Shown in pieces: positions 7,985 through 16,818 of a DNA stretch of 64,000 nt; the first letter of the stretch is position 1, and each line of letters begins with the position of its first letter. The position numbers and the translations under genes were made by a program. The notes beneath the pieces were generated by a model. The model was given only the letters and a program-made list of their open reading frames with translations, did no database searches and was not told the DNA's origin. Source of the stretch: Rhizobium sp. R634 (lineage in GTDB: Bacteria; Pseudomonadota; Alphaproteobacteria; Rhizobiales; Rhizobiaceae); the NCBI RefSeq assembly GCF_002211305.1, contig NZ_LOKW01000024.1, positions 124,001-188,000 of the forward strand, written 5' to 3'.

Positions 7985-9142
7985 ATGAGAGAGCAGTCCC
8001 TGGCAGGGCAGGCCGCGTTCGCGCCTGCCCATACGGCAGATATTGCCGATGCGATGATCGTTTCCTCCGGTCTCAGGATCGAAGTCGATCGCCGGCGCGG
8101 TCGTGGCGCCGGGCTGAACCCGACAGGGCGGTTCGAGGCGCTGCAGCGGGAGACCTTCGACGACGGCTGGCAGACGCTGGAAGACCTGCCGCCTTTCAAG
8201 ACCGAGGTGCAGGTCGAAAAGCCGCGCACGGCCATCACCCGCAACGAATCGCCTGATATTTCCTTCGATCGCTCGATCAACCCCTATCGTGGCTGCGAGC
8301 ATGGCTGCATCTACTGCTTCGCGCGGCCGACACACGCCTATATGGGGCTTTCCGCCGGGCTCGACTTCGAGACGAAGCTCTTCGCCAAGCCCGATGCCGC
8401 AAAGCTGCTGGAGCGGGAGCTCGCCAAGCCGGGCTACAAGGTGCGGGTCATCGCGATCGGCACCAATACCGATCCCTACCAGCCGATCGAGAAGGAATGG
8501 CGCATCATGCGCGGCATTCTCGAAGTGCTGAACAAGGCGAACCATCCGGTGTCGATCGTCACCAAGTCGGCGATGATCCTGCGTGACCTCGACATCCTGC
8601 AGGAGATGGCGAAGAAAAACCTGGTGCGGGTCGGCATCTCGGTGACCACGCTCGACCGCAAGCTTGCCCGGGCGATGGAACCGCGCGCCGCCACACCGCC
8701 GCGGCGCCTGGAGACGATCCACGCGCTCGCCGAAGCAGGCATCCAGACGGCTGTCATGGCCGCCCCGCTCATTCCGGCGCTGAACGACCATGAATTGGAA
8801 CGTATCCTCGAATCGGCCAAGGCCGCCGGCGCCGCGGAGGCGAGCTACGTCATCCTGAGGCTTCCTCTCGAAGTCAGCCCGCTCTTCCGCGACTGGCTGC
8901 TGCAGCATTATCCCGATCGCTACCGGCATGTGATGTCGCTGGTGCGCTCGATGCGCGGCGGCAAGGATTACGATGCCGAATTCGGCAAGCGCATGAAAGG
9001 TGCGGGTCCCTATGCCTGGCAGATCGCGCGCCGTTTCGAAATGGCGGCCAGACGCTTTGAACTGACGCGGCGCAGCGTGCCGTTGCGCGACGATCTGTTC
9101 GTGCCGCCCGACGGCAGCGGCGTGCAGCTGTCGCTGCTTTGA
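7985..9142 (+). CDS. PA0069-family radical SAM protein (SplB-like)
   Basis: A 385-aa radical SAM enzyme. The cluster motif C104-x3-C108-x2-C111 lies in GCEHGCIYCFARPTHAY, which is the signature of the Rv2578c/PA0069 family. This family is related to spore photoproduct lyase but is widespread in bacteria that do not form spores. Its substrate is not known. The N-terminal segment LRIEVDRRRGRGAGLNPTGRF is also conserved in the family. The promoter carries a LexA box, which suggests a link to DNA damage. Translation starts at the ATG at 7985, downstream of GGGAGAATCCG. It is a single-gene unit. Confidence 0.9.
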   Translation: MREQSLAGQAAFAPAHTADIADAMIVSSGLRIEVDRRRGRGAGLNPTGRFEALQRETFDDGWQTLEDLPPFKTEVQVEKPRTAITRNESPDISFDRSINPYRGCEHGCIYCFARPTHAYMGLSAGLDFETKLFAKPDAAKLLERELAKPGYKVRVIAIGTNTDPYQPIEKEWRIMRGILEVLNKANHPVSIVTKSAMILRDLDILQEMAKKNLVRVGISVTTLDRKLARAMEPRAATPPRRLETIHALAEAGIQTAVMAAPLIPALNDHELERILESAKAAGAAEASYVILRLPLEVSPLFRDWLLQHYPDRYRHVMSLVRSMRGGKDYDAEFGKRMKGAGPYAWQIARRFEMAARRFELTRRSVPLRDDLFVPPDGSGVQLSLL

Positions 9143-9401
9143 TTGTCGGAGCGGTTCGGCTTTCGTGGAAGCCTAGAACCGCTCAGACCCTTTGTTTTAG
9201 GCAACTTCTGGAGCGCTCTCTCACTTCTCTTGGATTTTCTTCAAGCTTGCGCATCGGCCCATCGAGAAACCGCCCTGTTTTCGAGCCCGAGCGCAATTCC
9301 CGCGGATGGCCCTGACCGCCACCATCCGCCGGACCGTCCCCGGCCGCCGCCCTGATCCGGGGACTTGCGGGAAATCGGGTTGGCGTGCGAGGTTCAGCCG
9401 C

Positions 9402-10091
9402 ATGAAACGTCGCACGCCACCCGATTCTCCCCTGCTTTTCGACACGGTTCCGCTCGTGCCGGATTTCCGCCTGGAACTGAAAGCCCGCAAGGCTGGCCAT
9501 TGGCCCGTTGCCGGTGCCGACGAGGCAGGCCGCGGGCCGCTGGCCGGACCTGTCGTGGCTGCGGCCGTCATCCTCGATCCGAAACGCATCCCGGAAGGTC
9601 TGAACGATTCCAAACAGCTTTCCGCGCAGCGGCGCGAAGAACTGTTCACACAGATTCTGGCGACCGCGACCGTCTCCATCGCCTCCTCCAGTTCCACGCG
9701 CATCGATGAGACGGATATTCGCAAGGCGAGCCTCGACGCCATGCGCCGCGCCATCTGCAGCCTTGCCGTTCCGGCAAGCTACGTGCTGACGGACGGGCTC
9801 GACGTACCGCCCGGGCTCGATTGCCCCGGACAGGCCGTCGTCAAGGGCGATGCCCGATCGGTCTCGATCGCCGCCGCCTCGATCGTCGCCAAGGTGACGC
9901 GCGACCGGATGATGGCACGGGCGCATAACGTCTTTCCAGACTACGGCTTTGCCGCGCATGCAGGCTACGGCACGGCCCAGCATCGCGCCGGCATCGAGAA
10001 ACACGGCCCCTGCTCGCTGCACCGGATGACCTTCAGGCCGTTGCGCAAGGGCGAGGATGGTCCTGAGACGGATGAGCTGATTCCGGGATAA
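9402..10091 (+). CDS. rnhB: Ribonuclease HII
   Basis: Endonuclease that cuts the RNA strand of RNA-DNA hybrids and removes misincorporated ribonucleotides; acts in the cytoplasm with Mn2+ or Mg2+. The active-site motif DEAGRGPLAGPVV starts at D40. The further acidic and basic conserved residues lie in TDGLDVPPGL and VVKGDARSVSIAAASIVAKVTRD. GYGTAQH near residue 190 is the substrate-specific GYGT loop region. The ATG at 9402 has GAGG about 8 nt upstream and gives 229 aa, the normal length. The in-frame GTG/ATG codons upstream encode a non-homologous stretch. Confidence 0.95.
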   Translation: MKRRTPPDSPLLFDTVPLVPDFRLELKARKAGHWPVAGADEAGRGPLAGPVVAAAVILDPKRIPEGLNDSKQLSAQRREELFTQILATATVSIASSSSTRIDETDIRKASLDAMRRAICSLAVPASYVLTDGLDVPPGLDCPGQAVVKGDARSVSIAAASIVAKVTRDRMMARAHNVFPDYGFAAHAGYGTAQHRAGIEKHGPCSLHRMTFRPLRKGEDGPETDELIPG

Positions 10092-10161
10092 GTCGCCCAC
10101 AGAGAATAAGAAGCCAGGACTGCCGGAGGGAGCGCAAGGAACGGTGACGGCACGGCATGAT

Positions 10162-10376
10162 CTCTTCTCCCCTCGGGGAGAAGGTGCCGGCAGGCGGATG
10201 AGGGGGCCGCACGGCACATACACTCACTGAAAACCTCCGCGACGCTAAACAATAGCGCCCAGCGCCCTGAACATGGTCGAGACGACAACGGCACGTAAGA
10301 ACGTTGTTGGAAAAGACCGGCTTCGCCGGCCCCCTCATCCGCCCTACGGGCACCTTCTCCCCGCTGGGGAGAAGAG
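10162..10376. repeat. Hairpin mosaic element A (inverted pair)
   Basis: The left arm 10162-10207 is nearly the reverse complement of the right arm 10328-10376 across about 46 bases, with a 120-bp spacer. Each arm also folds on itself (CTTCTCCCC...GGGGAGAAG). The order of blocks (C-rich end, GCC-TGCC, CTTCTCCCC palindrome) resembles element C at 58363-58548. It is of the type of short palindromic intergenic elements known in Rhizobiaceae (RIME-like); the exact family cannot be decided without a search. Confidence 0.75.
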
Positions 10377-10454
10377 GGGATCGAGAGGGAGCGGACTGTC
10401 TCTTCGCCCGCAAGCGGGCGTCCGAAGGACCGGCGAGACCGAGCATTCAACAAA

Positions 10455-10479
10455 AAAGGCCGGGACATGCCCGGCCTTT
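10455..10479 (-). terminator. Rho-independent terminator of the F0 operon
   Basis: AAAGGCCGGG (10455-10464) pairs with CCCGGCCTTT (10470-10479) around a 5-nt loop. On the minus strand it is followed by a run of six T, 22 bases after the atpF stop. It can also work on the plus strand. Confidence 0.85.
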
Positions 10480-10501
10480 CGCTCATTCCATTCGACAGCA
10501 C

Positions 10502-10993
10502 TCAGTTGAGCCGCGTCTTGACCTGGCCGACGGCGTTGCCGAAGAGCTCGGACTGGACCTTGCCGTCCGCCTGCTTGGCAAGCACCGTTTCGGCGGCCGC
10601 AATCGCCAGATCGACGGCGGCGGAACGGACCGCCTTCATCGCATCGGCCTCGGCTTGCTTGATCTTCTGCTCGGAGAGCGCCGTGCGGTTGGCGACGAAT
10701 TCTTCCGTCTTCTTTTTCGCTTCAGCGGTCAGCATTTCGGCTTCGCGCTCGGCGGCGGCAACGATGTGGGCCGCTTCGGCTTCCGCTTCCTTGCGCTTGC
10801 GCTGGTATTCGGCGAGCAGGTGCTGAGCTTCCTCGCGCAGGCGCTTGGCTTCCGCCAACTCGTTGCGGATCTGATCGGCGCGGTCGTCGAGCGACCTTGC
10901 CATCATGCCCGGAACCTTCAAATAGACGACCAGCGCCAGGAACAGGACGAGGCCGACGAAAGCGAAGAAGGTCGCGTCAAAGTGAAATTCCAT
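10502..10993 (-). CDS. atpF: ATP synthase F0 subunit b
   Basis: Peripheral stalk subunit of F1F0 ATP synthase, holding F1 against rotation. The 163-aa protein has one N-terminal membrane segment (FFAFVGLVLFLALVVYLKVP, about residues 9-28). After it comes a long charged coiled coil rich in Ala/Glu/Lys up to about residue 140. It is the last gene of the atpI-B-E-b'-b operon, 3 bp after the b' gene and followed by a strong terminator. The F1 genes are not here, as is usual in alphaproteobacteria where F0 and F1 operons are split. Confidence 0.95.
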   Translation of the reverse strand: MEFHFDATFFAFVGLVLFLALVVYLKVPGMMARSLDDRADQIRNELAEAKRLREEAQHLLAEYQRKRKEAEAEAAHIVAAAEREAEMLTAEAKKKTEEFVANRTALSEQKIKQAEADAMKAVRSAAVDLAIAAAETVLAKQADGKVQSELFGNAVGQVKTRLN

Positions 10994-10996
10994 CGA

Positions 10997-11620
10997 TCAA
11001 GCCTCCTTCTTGGCGGCCGCGACGGCGGCGGCGACATCTGCCTTGGCGGCCGTGCCGCCGATCAGCTGTTCGACGACAGCAGCGGCCGTTTCCTCGGCAA
11101 TCGTGCCGACATCGGCAAAAGCCTTCGTCTTGATATCGGCGATCCGGGCTTCGGCAGCCTTGATCTTTTCCGAAAGGCTCGCTTCGACGGCGCGGCGATC
11201 CGCTTCGGCCTTGACCTTGGCGGCGTCGCGCGCGGCGGAGCCGATCGCATTCGACTTGGCGCGGGCAGCGGCCAGTTCGCCTTCATAGGTCACGACGGCA
11301 GCGTCGGCTTCCGCCTTCAGGCGGCCTGCTTCTTCCAGATCCTGGGAGATGCGCGTGTGGCGCTGATCGAGAATGGCCCCGATGCGCGGCGCGATGACCT
11401 TTTGCATAAGGAGGTAAAAGACGCCGAACGTGATCACCAGCCAGAGCAGCTGGGATGCGTAGGTCGTCGAATCGAAAGGCGGGAACGGGCCGCGGGCGTG
11501 TTCGCCTTCGGCAACGCCGGTCTCCGTATGGACCTCGCCTGCGGCCGGAGCGGCATGCGCATCCGTGCCGGTCGCTGCCGCCGGTGCTTCTTCAGCGTAA
11601 GCCGGGGTCACAAAAAACAT
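10997..11620 (-). CDS. atpG: ATP synthase F0 subunit b' (second b-type subunit)
   Basis: Second stator subunit pairing with b to form a heterodimer, as in photosynthetic and alphaproteobacterial enzymes. It has an unusual N-terminus MFFVTPAYAEEAPAA, which looks like a short signal sequence, then an Ala/His/Glu-rich linker. The membrane segment SQLLWLVITFGVFYLLMQKV is at about residues 56-75, followed by a long coiled coil. The ATG at 11620 is preceded by GGAGGTGAGC, so I prefer it to the GTG two codons upstream. It gives 207 aa. The symbol atpG for b' follows rhizobial usage; elsewhere atpG means gamma and atpF2 is used here. Confidence 0.9.
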   Translation of the reverse strand: MFFVTPAYAEEAPAAATGTDAHAAPAAGEVHTETGVAEGEHARGPFPPFDSTTYASQLLWLVITFGVFYLLMQKVIAPRIGAILDQRHTRISQDLEEAGRLKAEADAAVVTYEGELAAARAKSNAIGSAARDAAKVKAEADRRAVEASLSEKIKAAEARIADIKTKAFADVGTIAEETAAAVVEQLIGGTAAKADVAAAVAAAKKEA

Positions 11621-11698
11621 GCTCACCTCCAGGTGGACTGCAAATGCAAAGGATCACGGCTTGCGGTCAGCAGGCCGTGATCCATCTATCCGCCGATA

Positions 11699-11926
11699 TC
11701 AGACGGCGAAGAGGAGGAGGAGAGCGACGAGCAGCGAGAAGATGCCCAGAGCTTCCGTAACGGCGAAGCCGAATACCAGACGGCCGAACTGGCTGTCAGC
11801 GGCAGACGGATTGCGCAGAGCGCCGGAGAGGTAGCTGCCGAAGATGTTGCCGAGGCCGAGAGCCGTACCGGCCATACCAAAGCAAGCCAGACCTGCACCG
11901 ATGAACTTTGCTGCTTCCGCTTCCAT
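11699..11926 (-). CDS. atpE: ATP synthase F0 subunit c
   Basis: Proton-carrying ring subunit of 75 aa. Two hydrophobic helices (about residues 8-30 and 49-73) flank the polar loop RNPSAADSQFGR that contacts gamma and epsilon. The essential carboxylate is the Glu in FAVTEALGIF, near residue 58. A strong GGAGTT precedes the ATG, suiting the high output needed for the c-ring. The gene lies between atpB and the b' gene, with 67 bp on the atpB side. Confidence 0.96.
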   Translation of the reverse strand: MEAEAAKFIGAGLACFGMAGTALGLGNIFGSYLSGALRNPSAADSQFGRLVFGFAVTEALGIFSLLVALLLLFAV

Positions 11927-11993
11927 GTTGAACTCCTTTGAAATGGTTGTTGCGGCGAATGACTGACGCCCTTTGACGTCGATGTCGTTATCC

Positions 11994-12746
11994 TTAGTGC
12001 CCGCCCGGATGGATCGCGTCGTTGAGGTACATGCAAGTCAGCACCGCAAAGACGTAAGCCTGGAGGAAGGCGACGAGGAACTCGAGACCCGTCAGGGCGA
12101 CGGTCATGATGAGGGGAAGAACGGCTCCGCCGACACCGACTGCACCGAGGGCTCCAAGCGAGGCGACGAAGCCTGCGAACACCTTGAGCGTGATGTGACC
12201 GGCGAGCATGTTTGCGAAAAGACGAACAGAGAGCGAAATCGGACGGGACAGGAACGAAATGATTTCGATCGAGACGACCAGCGGCAACAAAATGCCCGGC
12301 ACGCCTGAGGGCACGAAGACATTCAGGAAGTGGAAGCCGTGCTTATAGAAACCGTAGACGAGAACCGTACCGATGACGAGGATTGCCAGCGCGAAGGTGA
12401 CGATGATCTGGCTGGTGATCGTGAAGAAATACGGGAACATGCCGAGCAGGTTCGCCGTCAGCACGAACATGAAGAGCGAGAAGACAAGCGGGAAGAACTT
12501 CATTCCCTGCTTGCCCGCGCCTTCCTTGAGCATATTGGCGATGAATTCATAAGACATTTCCGCGACCGACTGCGAGCGACCCGGCACGATGGCGCGGTTC
12601 GAGGTCGCGAAATAAAGGAAGCCTACGGCAACGGCAGCCGAAGCGGCCATAAAGAGCGATGCGTTGGTGAACGAGAAATCAATCCCACCGATTTCGATCG
12701 GCACAATCTTGAAGATCTGGAACTGATGAGTCGGATCGTTGGACAC
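11994..12746 (-). CDS. atpB: ATP synthase F0 subunit a
   Basis: Membrane stator subunit with the two proton half-channels. The 250-aa protein has about five or six membrane helices. The essential arginine lies in the helix SLSVRLFANMLAGHI (near residue 175), and the partner residues are in LEFLVAFLQAYVFAVL near the C-terminus. Order atpI-atpB-atpE matches other alphaproteobacteria. Start ATG (reverse strand) is at 12746, 62 bp after atpI. Confidence 0.95.
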   Translation of the reverse strand: MSNDPTHQFQIFKIVPIEIGGIDFSFTNASLFMAASAAVAVGFLYFATSNRAIVPGRSQSVAEMSYEFIANMLKEGAGKQGMKFFPLVFSLFMFVLTANLLGMFPYFFTITSQIIVTFALAILVIGTVLVYGFYKHGFHFLNVFVPSGVPGILLPLVVSIEIISFLSRPISLSVRLFANMLAGHITLKVFAGFVASLGALGAVGVGGAVLPLIMTVALTGLEFLVAFLQAYVFAVLTCMYLNDAIHPGGH

Positions 12747-12808
12747 CGCTTGTTCTCTCTCTTTGGCCCGCAGGACGCGGGATCATTGCACTGGACCGGG
12801 ACCGGTCC

Positions 12809-13147
12809 TTATTTCTTGTCGTCCTTGCCTTCCAGGGGATGGGCCACCACCCCCGCAGAACGCAGCACGTTCAGAACGCCGGCACAAAATCCGAGAAGCA
12901 GAAGAACAATCAAACCCCAAGGCGCCGTGCCAACAAAACGGTCGAGGACATAGCCAAGAACGGCACCGACAATGATCGCGGCAATGAACTCGCTGGAGAG
13001 CTTCATCGCCTGGGCATAACCTTTGCGGCTTACCTCGGCTTGGGCCTCGCTTGCACGTTCCACTCCCGCCTCAGCGCGTTTGGTCGCGAGTTCCGCTCCC
13101 AGTTGCGCACGGCGCTTTTCAAGACTTTCCTCGCGGTCGTCCGCCAT
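12809..13147 (-). CDS. atpI: ATP synthase accessory protein I
   Basis: A small membrane protein (112 aa) that helps c-ring assembly and is not part of the finished enzyme. It has a charged N-terminal half rich in Arg/Glu/Ala (residues 1-45), then two helices (FIAAIIVGAVLGYVLDRF and GLIVLLLLGFCAGVLNVLR). It is the first gene of the F0 operon. A GGAGAGATCC sits before the ATG. The family (AtpI/Ncc1-related) is clear from topology and position. Confidence 0.9.
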   Translation of the reverse strand: MADDREESLEKRRAQLGAELATKRAEAGVERASEAQAEVSRKGYAQAMKLSSEFIAAIIVGAVLGYVLDRFVGTAPWGLIVLLLLGFCAGVLNVLRSAGVVAHPLEGKDDKK

Positions 13148-13251
13148 GGATCTCTCCTCGCCTGCCCGTCGCCCGCACTCCCGCTACCCCGGTCATTCGG
13201 ACTTAGGACGCGAAGGTTGAGAACCTTCCGGCCCGTTCTGAAGTCGCGCGC

Positions 13252-13280
13252 AACATAGTTTTAGGGATTAGTATAGTCAA
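13252..13280 (-). promoter_or_regulatory. Promoter of the atpIBE-b'-b operon
   Basis: On the minus strand TTGACT (13280-13275) and TATGTT (13257-13252) are separated by 17 bp. This places the transcript start near 13245, about 100 nt before atpI. It is the best sigma70-like match in the 272-bp gap; the gap also holds the palindromic GATCGATTTCCGATCGATC near 13337-13355. Confidence 0.6.
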
Positions 13281-13419
13281 GGCGTAGACAGCTTCTGTCC
13301 AGCCAGAAAATAATTTCATCGAATCAAAGCGTTAGATCGATTTCCGATCGATCGGGCAAATTCGATTGAAAGAATCCGCTTTTCCGGGCCGGAAAACGAC
13401 TTTGCCCGGACGGTTTATC

Positions 13420-14631
13420 TCAGCTCCAGCCGCCGCCATAGGTGCGATAGAAGACGTGGAGACCGATGCGGCCGACTTTTTCCATGGTCTTTGCCCATTT
13501 CGGACGAACGTAAACGGCGTGGTAATGCGTCGCCGAGCCCACCTGCGGCAACCAGATCTTGCCTGCCGTCACCGCCAGCGCCACATCGCGGGCGACCCGC
13601 CAGTGATATTCCGAGTTCACCCGGTCCTTGATGCTGTCGCAGGCGAAGGAAAACTGGCAGCGATTGCGCCAATCCTCGTTCTGATAGACGACGCCGCAGA
13701 TCGTCTTGGGATAGGCGGGGTTGCGAACGCGATTGAGAATGACCTGCGCGACGGCCGCCTGGCCTTTCACCGATTCGCCGCGCGCTTCGAAATAGATGCC
13801 GGAAGCAAGGCACTGCTGTTCGCGGGCGGAAAAGACGTCAGGCGACAGCACGCTTGCGGCCCAGGCATGATCGCGCGGACCGATCTCGGGCACGAAGCGG
13901 CCGCTCTGCTGATCGGTCAGAATGGAATCGAACGGCGACTGGCGGGAATAGTCGGGTGCTGCCGGCGCATAGGCCGTGGCAAGCACGTCCGCCTTACTGC
14001 TGGTGACGAGGCTCGCCAGCATCGCAGGCACGCCGCGATCCGGCATCACCGGCTGCTTCCTATAGAAAGAAGTCGCAATCTCGATTTCCTTGCCCAGGAT
14101 CTTCGGCTTGACGAAGGCCGACCTGTCCTTGAGGTCGAGGCTCGGCGTGAAGAGCATCTTGGTACGCTCGAGAATGGAGCCGGCGGAAAAATCCTTCGGT
14201 GGCTGCATCTTCTCGACGGCGACGATGCGGCCCTTCTTCGTGCCGCGGTTGACGCGCTCCTCGTCCGGGGTGTCCTCGTGACCCTTGCCCTTGGCAGTGA
14301 AGGCGACCTTGCGGCCGTCCGGCAGCACCATGCCGGCGCCCGATGAAATCGAACCCGTCACCATCGGCTCGGCAAAAGCGAGTTCGGCCTGGTGGATGGA
14401 GCCGGCGGGGGAGTTGGTCAGCACCATGCGCCAGTTCTCGCCCTCGCGGTCGAGGCCGCCGAGCATGGCGGCAAGATCGGCATGGGATGCCACAGTCGGG
14501 AAAATCAGCCAGCCGGCGAGCCCGAAGAGAACGGGCGATACCCAGTTCTCGGGAAAAAGACGCAGCTTGCTATGGGAGAGACGCTTTCGACGCAACACGA
14601 ACTCCGGGCATGGAACGCTGAAACATTCCAT
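13420..14631 (-). CDS. Cell wall hydrolase, SleB family (Hydrolase_2)
   Basis: A 403-aa membrane-anchored peptidoglycan hydrolase. An N-terminal hydrophobic segment (WVSPVLFGLAGWLIFPTVAS, about residues 30-49) acts as signal anchor. The middle (60-260) is low in known motifs. The C-terminal domain (about 275-403) matches SleB/CwlJ: CLASGIYFEARGESVKGQAA carries the catalytic Glu, then VILNRVRNPAYPKTICGVVY and the final FYRTYGGGW. In non-sporeformers this family remodels murein during growth or division. SD AAGGGA lies six bases before the ATG. The gene is single, downstream of hairpin element B. Confidence 0.88.
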   Translation of the reverse strand: MECFSVPCPEFVLRRKRLSHSKLRLFPENWVSPVLFGLAGWLIFPTVASHADLAAMLGGLDREGENWRMVLTNSPAGSIHQAELAFAEPMVTGSISSGAGMVLPDGRKVAFTAKGKGHEDTPDEERVNRGTKKGRIVAVEKMQPPKDFSAGSILERTKMLFTPSLDLKDRSAFVKPKILGKEIEIATSFYRKQPVMPDRGVPAMLASLVTSSKADVLATAYAPAAPDYSRQSPFDSILTDQQSGRFVPEIGPRDHAWAASVLSPDVFSAREQQCLASGIYFEARGESVKGQAAVAQVILNRVRNPAYPKTICGVVYQNEDWRNRCQFSFACDSIKDRVNSEYHWRVARDVALAVTAGKIWLPQVGSATHYHAVYVRPKWAKTMEKVGRIGLHVFYRTYGGGWS

Positions 14632-14745
14632 CGAAAATCCCTTATTAACCTTGATGTCTGGTTAACGGAGCGTGCCGGAATATGGCCATGCGAAGTTCTG
14701 GATGTTCTAATGTGGTTGAAAATGCCGGGTGTCTGCATCCTTGCA

Positions 14746-14890
14746 AAGTCCCCTCCCCAACCCTCCCCACAAGGGGGAGGGACTAACCCGGGGCACCGCC
14801 TCGCTCCTCCCGAAACGTCGAAGAGGTGGAAAGCCGGTGCCACAAGTTAAGCCCCTCCCCCTTGTGGGGAGGGGTTTGGGGCGGGGTCTT
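14746..14890. repeat. Hairpin mosaic element B
   Basis: A 145-bp inverted-repeat element. The left arm (about 14746-14799) pairs imperfectly with the right arm (about 14837-14890) over about 50 bases. Each arm contains the self-complementary block CCTCCCC-ACAA-GGGGGAGG. It fills the gap between the kup and sleB-like genes (both minus) and may end kup transcription or stabilise mRNA. Confidence 0.75.
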
Positions 14891-14901
14891 TGACCCACCC
14901 A

Positions 14902-16800
14902 TCAAATAATCACGTGCGAGCCCAGTTCCACCACACGGTTTGCCGGCAGGCGGAAGTAATCCGAAGGGTTGGCGGCCGCATTGGCAAGGGCGATGTAAAG
15001 CCGGTCCTGCCAGTAAGGCATGCCGGACTTGGCGTCCGGCACCAGCTTGCGGCGGCCGAGATAGAAGGAGGTCGACATGATGTCGAACTTCAGCCCCGTT
15101 TTGCGCAGGGTCGCGAGCGCCTGCGAGACGTTCTGCGATTCCATGAATCCGAAGAGCAGTTCGACGCGGGAGAAACGCTCGGAAATCTGCTCGACCTTGT
15201 AGCGGTCCTGGCTGGGAACGCGGGGCTTGTTGACCGTGCGAATCGTCAGGATGACGTTGCGGTCGTGGAGCACGTGATTGTGCTTGAGATTGTGCAGCAA
15301 GGCGGCGGGAGCAGATTCCGGATCGCTGGTCAGGAAGATCGCGGTGCCGGGAACCTGGGCCGGCGAATGTTCGCTCTTGCGCTCGATGGAGCTGACGAAG
15401 GAGGGAAGCGGAATATCGGTATGGCGGGTTTTTTCCATGAGGATCGCGGTGCCGCGCCGCCAGGTCCACATGATGACGGTAAAGGCCGTGGCGATCAGGA
15501 TAGGGATATAGCCGCCGTCGTGGATCTTCAGAAGGTTGGCGCCGAGGAAGATCATTTCGAGCACAACCAGCGGCGCGAGCGCGATCACGGCGACCGGCAT
15601 CGACCAGTTCCAGCGGGCGCGGACGAATTCGAAGGCCATGATCGAGGTGACGACCATGGCGCCGGTGACCGAAATGCCATAGGCGGTCGCCAGCGCATCC
15701 GAGGTCTGGAAGCTCAGAACCAGGAAGATGACGCCGATGAACAGCACGGCGTTGACGGACGGCAGGAAGATCTGCCCGGTATTGGTTTCAGAGGTAAAGA
15801 GAATTTCCATGCGCGGCAGGAAGCCGAGGTTGATGCCCTGGCGCACCAGCGAGAAGGCGCCTGTTATCACCGCCTGGCTGGCAATGATCGTCGCGGCGGT
15901 CGCCAGAATGACGGCCGGCAGCAGCGCCCATTTCGGGAACATCAGATAAAATGGATCGGACATCGTCATCGGATTGCCGAGGACGAGCGCCCCCTGCCCC
16001 AGATAGTTCAGCGTCAGCGCCGGGAAGACCAGCAGGAACCACGCCCACTGGATCGGCCGGCGGCCGAAATGGCCGAGGTCGGCATAGAGCGCCTCGGCCC
16101 CCGTTACGGTCAGGAAGACGGCGCCGAGCACGACGATGCCATAGAAGCCCTCATGCAGCAGAAAGCTGACGGCGTAATAGGGGTTGAAGGCGGCAAGGAT
16201 GCCGAAATCGTCCGAGATATGGGAAATGCCGGCCGCTGCCATGACGATGAACCAGACGGCGGTGATCGGACCGAAGAACTTCGCGACGGCGCCGGTGCCG
16301 CGCGATTGCACGACGAAAAGCAGCGCCAGGATCACGACCGAGATCGGCACGATATATTCGGAGAGACTCGGCGTGACGAGCTTCAGGCCCTCGACAGCCG
16401 AAAGCACCGATAGTGCGGGCGTGATCATCGCATCGCCGAGGAAGAGCGCCGCACCCATCAGGCCGAGCAGCATCAGCAAAGCGGTATGGCCGTTGGCGGT
16501 CTTCATCAGAAGGGCAAGCAGCGACAGCGTGCCGCCTTCCCCGTCGTTGTCGGCGCGCAGCAGGAAGAGCACATATTTGATGGTGACAATGATCGTCAGC
16601 GCCCAGATCATCAGCGAAATCAAACTGATGACCTCGAAACGGGTGACGCCGTCATGGGCCACGGGCTTCAGTGCTTCGCGAAAAGCGTAGAGCGGGCTCG
16701 TGCCGATATCGCCGTAGACGACGCCGACGGAACCCAGTGCGAGATAGAACAGCTTTTTCGGGGTCATATCGCGTTCGTTCGGATGGCTATCTTCGGACAT
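14902..16800 (-). CDS. kup: Low-affinity potassium uptake protein Kup
   Basis: Proton-coupled K+ symporter of the KUP/HAK/KT family in the inner membrane. The 632-aa length is normal. The family signature LALGSVGVVYGDIGTSPLYAF is at about residues 18-38. About 12 membrane helices extend to about residue 460, and a soluble C-terminal domain follows. It begins 18 bp after the corA stop, so corA and kup probably form one Mg/K transport transcript. Rhizobia often carry two kup copies; which copy this is cannot be told from the window. Confidence 0.95.
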   Translation of the reverse strand: MSEDSHPNERDMTPKKLFYLALGSVGVVYGDIGTSPLYAFREALKPVAHDGVTRFEVISLISLMIWALTIIVTIKYVLFLLRADNDGEGGTLSLLALLMKTANGHTALLMLLGLMGAALFLGDAMITPALSVLSAVEGLKLVTPSLSEYIVPISVVILALLFVVQSRGTGAVAKFFGPITAVWFIVMAAAGISHISDDFGILAAFNPYYAVSFLLHEGFYGIVVLGAVFLTVTGAEALYADLGHFGRRPIQWAWFLLVFPALTLNYLGQGALVLGNPMTMSDPFYLMFPKWALLPAVILATAATIIASQAVITGAFSLVRQGINLGFLPRMEILFTSETNTGQIFLPSVNAVLFIGVIFLVLSFQTSDALATAYGISVTGAMVVTSIMAFEFVRARWNWSMPVAVIALAPLVVLEMIFLGANLLKIHDGGYIPILIATAFTVIMWTWRRGTAILMEKTRHTDIPLPSFVSSIERKSEHSPAQVPGTAIFLTSDPESAPAALLHNLKHNHVLHDRNVILTIRTVNKPRVPSQDRYKVEQISERFSRVELLFGFMESQNVSQALATLRKTGLKFDIMSTSFYLGRRKLVPDAKSGMPYWQDRLYIALANAAANPSDYFRLPANRVVELGSHVII

Positions 16801-16818
16801 GAAGTTTCAACAGGCTCC

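Larger units (their letters stand above)
10092..10501. other. Intergenic stretch with hairpin element and atp terminator
   Basis: No gene is seen in these 410 bases between the convergent rnhB and atpF genes. The stretch holds the two arms of hairpin element A (10162-10207 and 10328-10376) and the F0-operon terminator at 10455-10479. Confidence 0.7.

Noticed and set aside
14890..16413. Long plus-strand open frame (507 codons) across kup
   Set aside because: It is antisense to kup, which has a full family match. The translation is Arg/Gly/His-rich with no motif and comes from the codon bias of the true gene.
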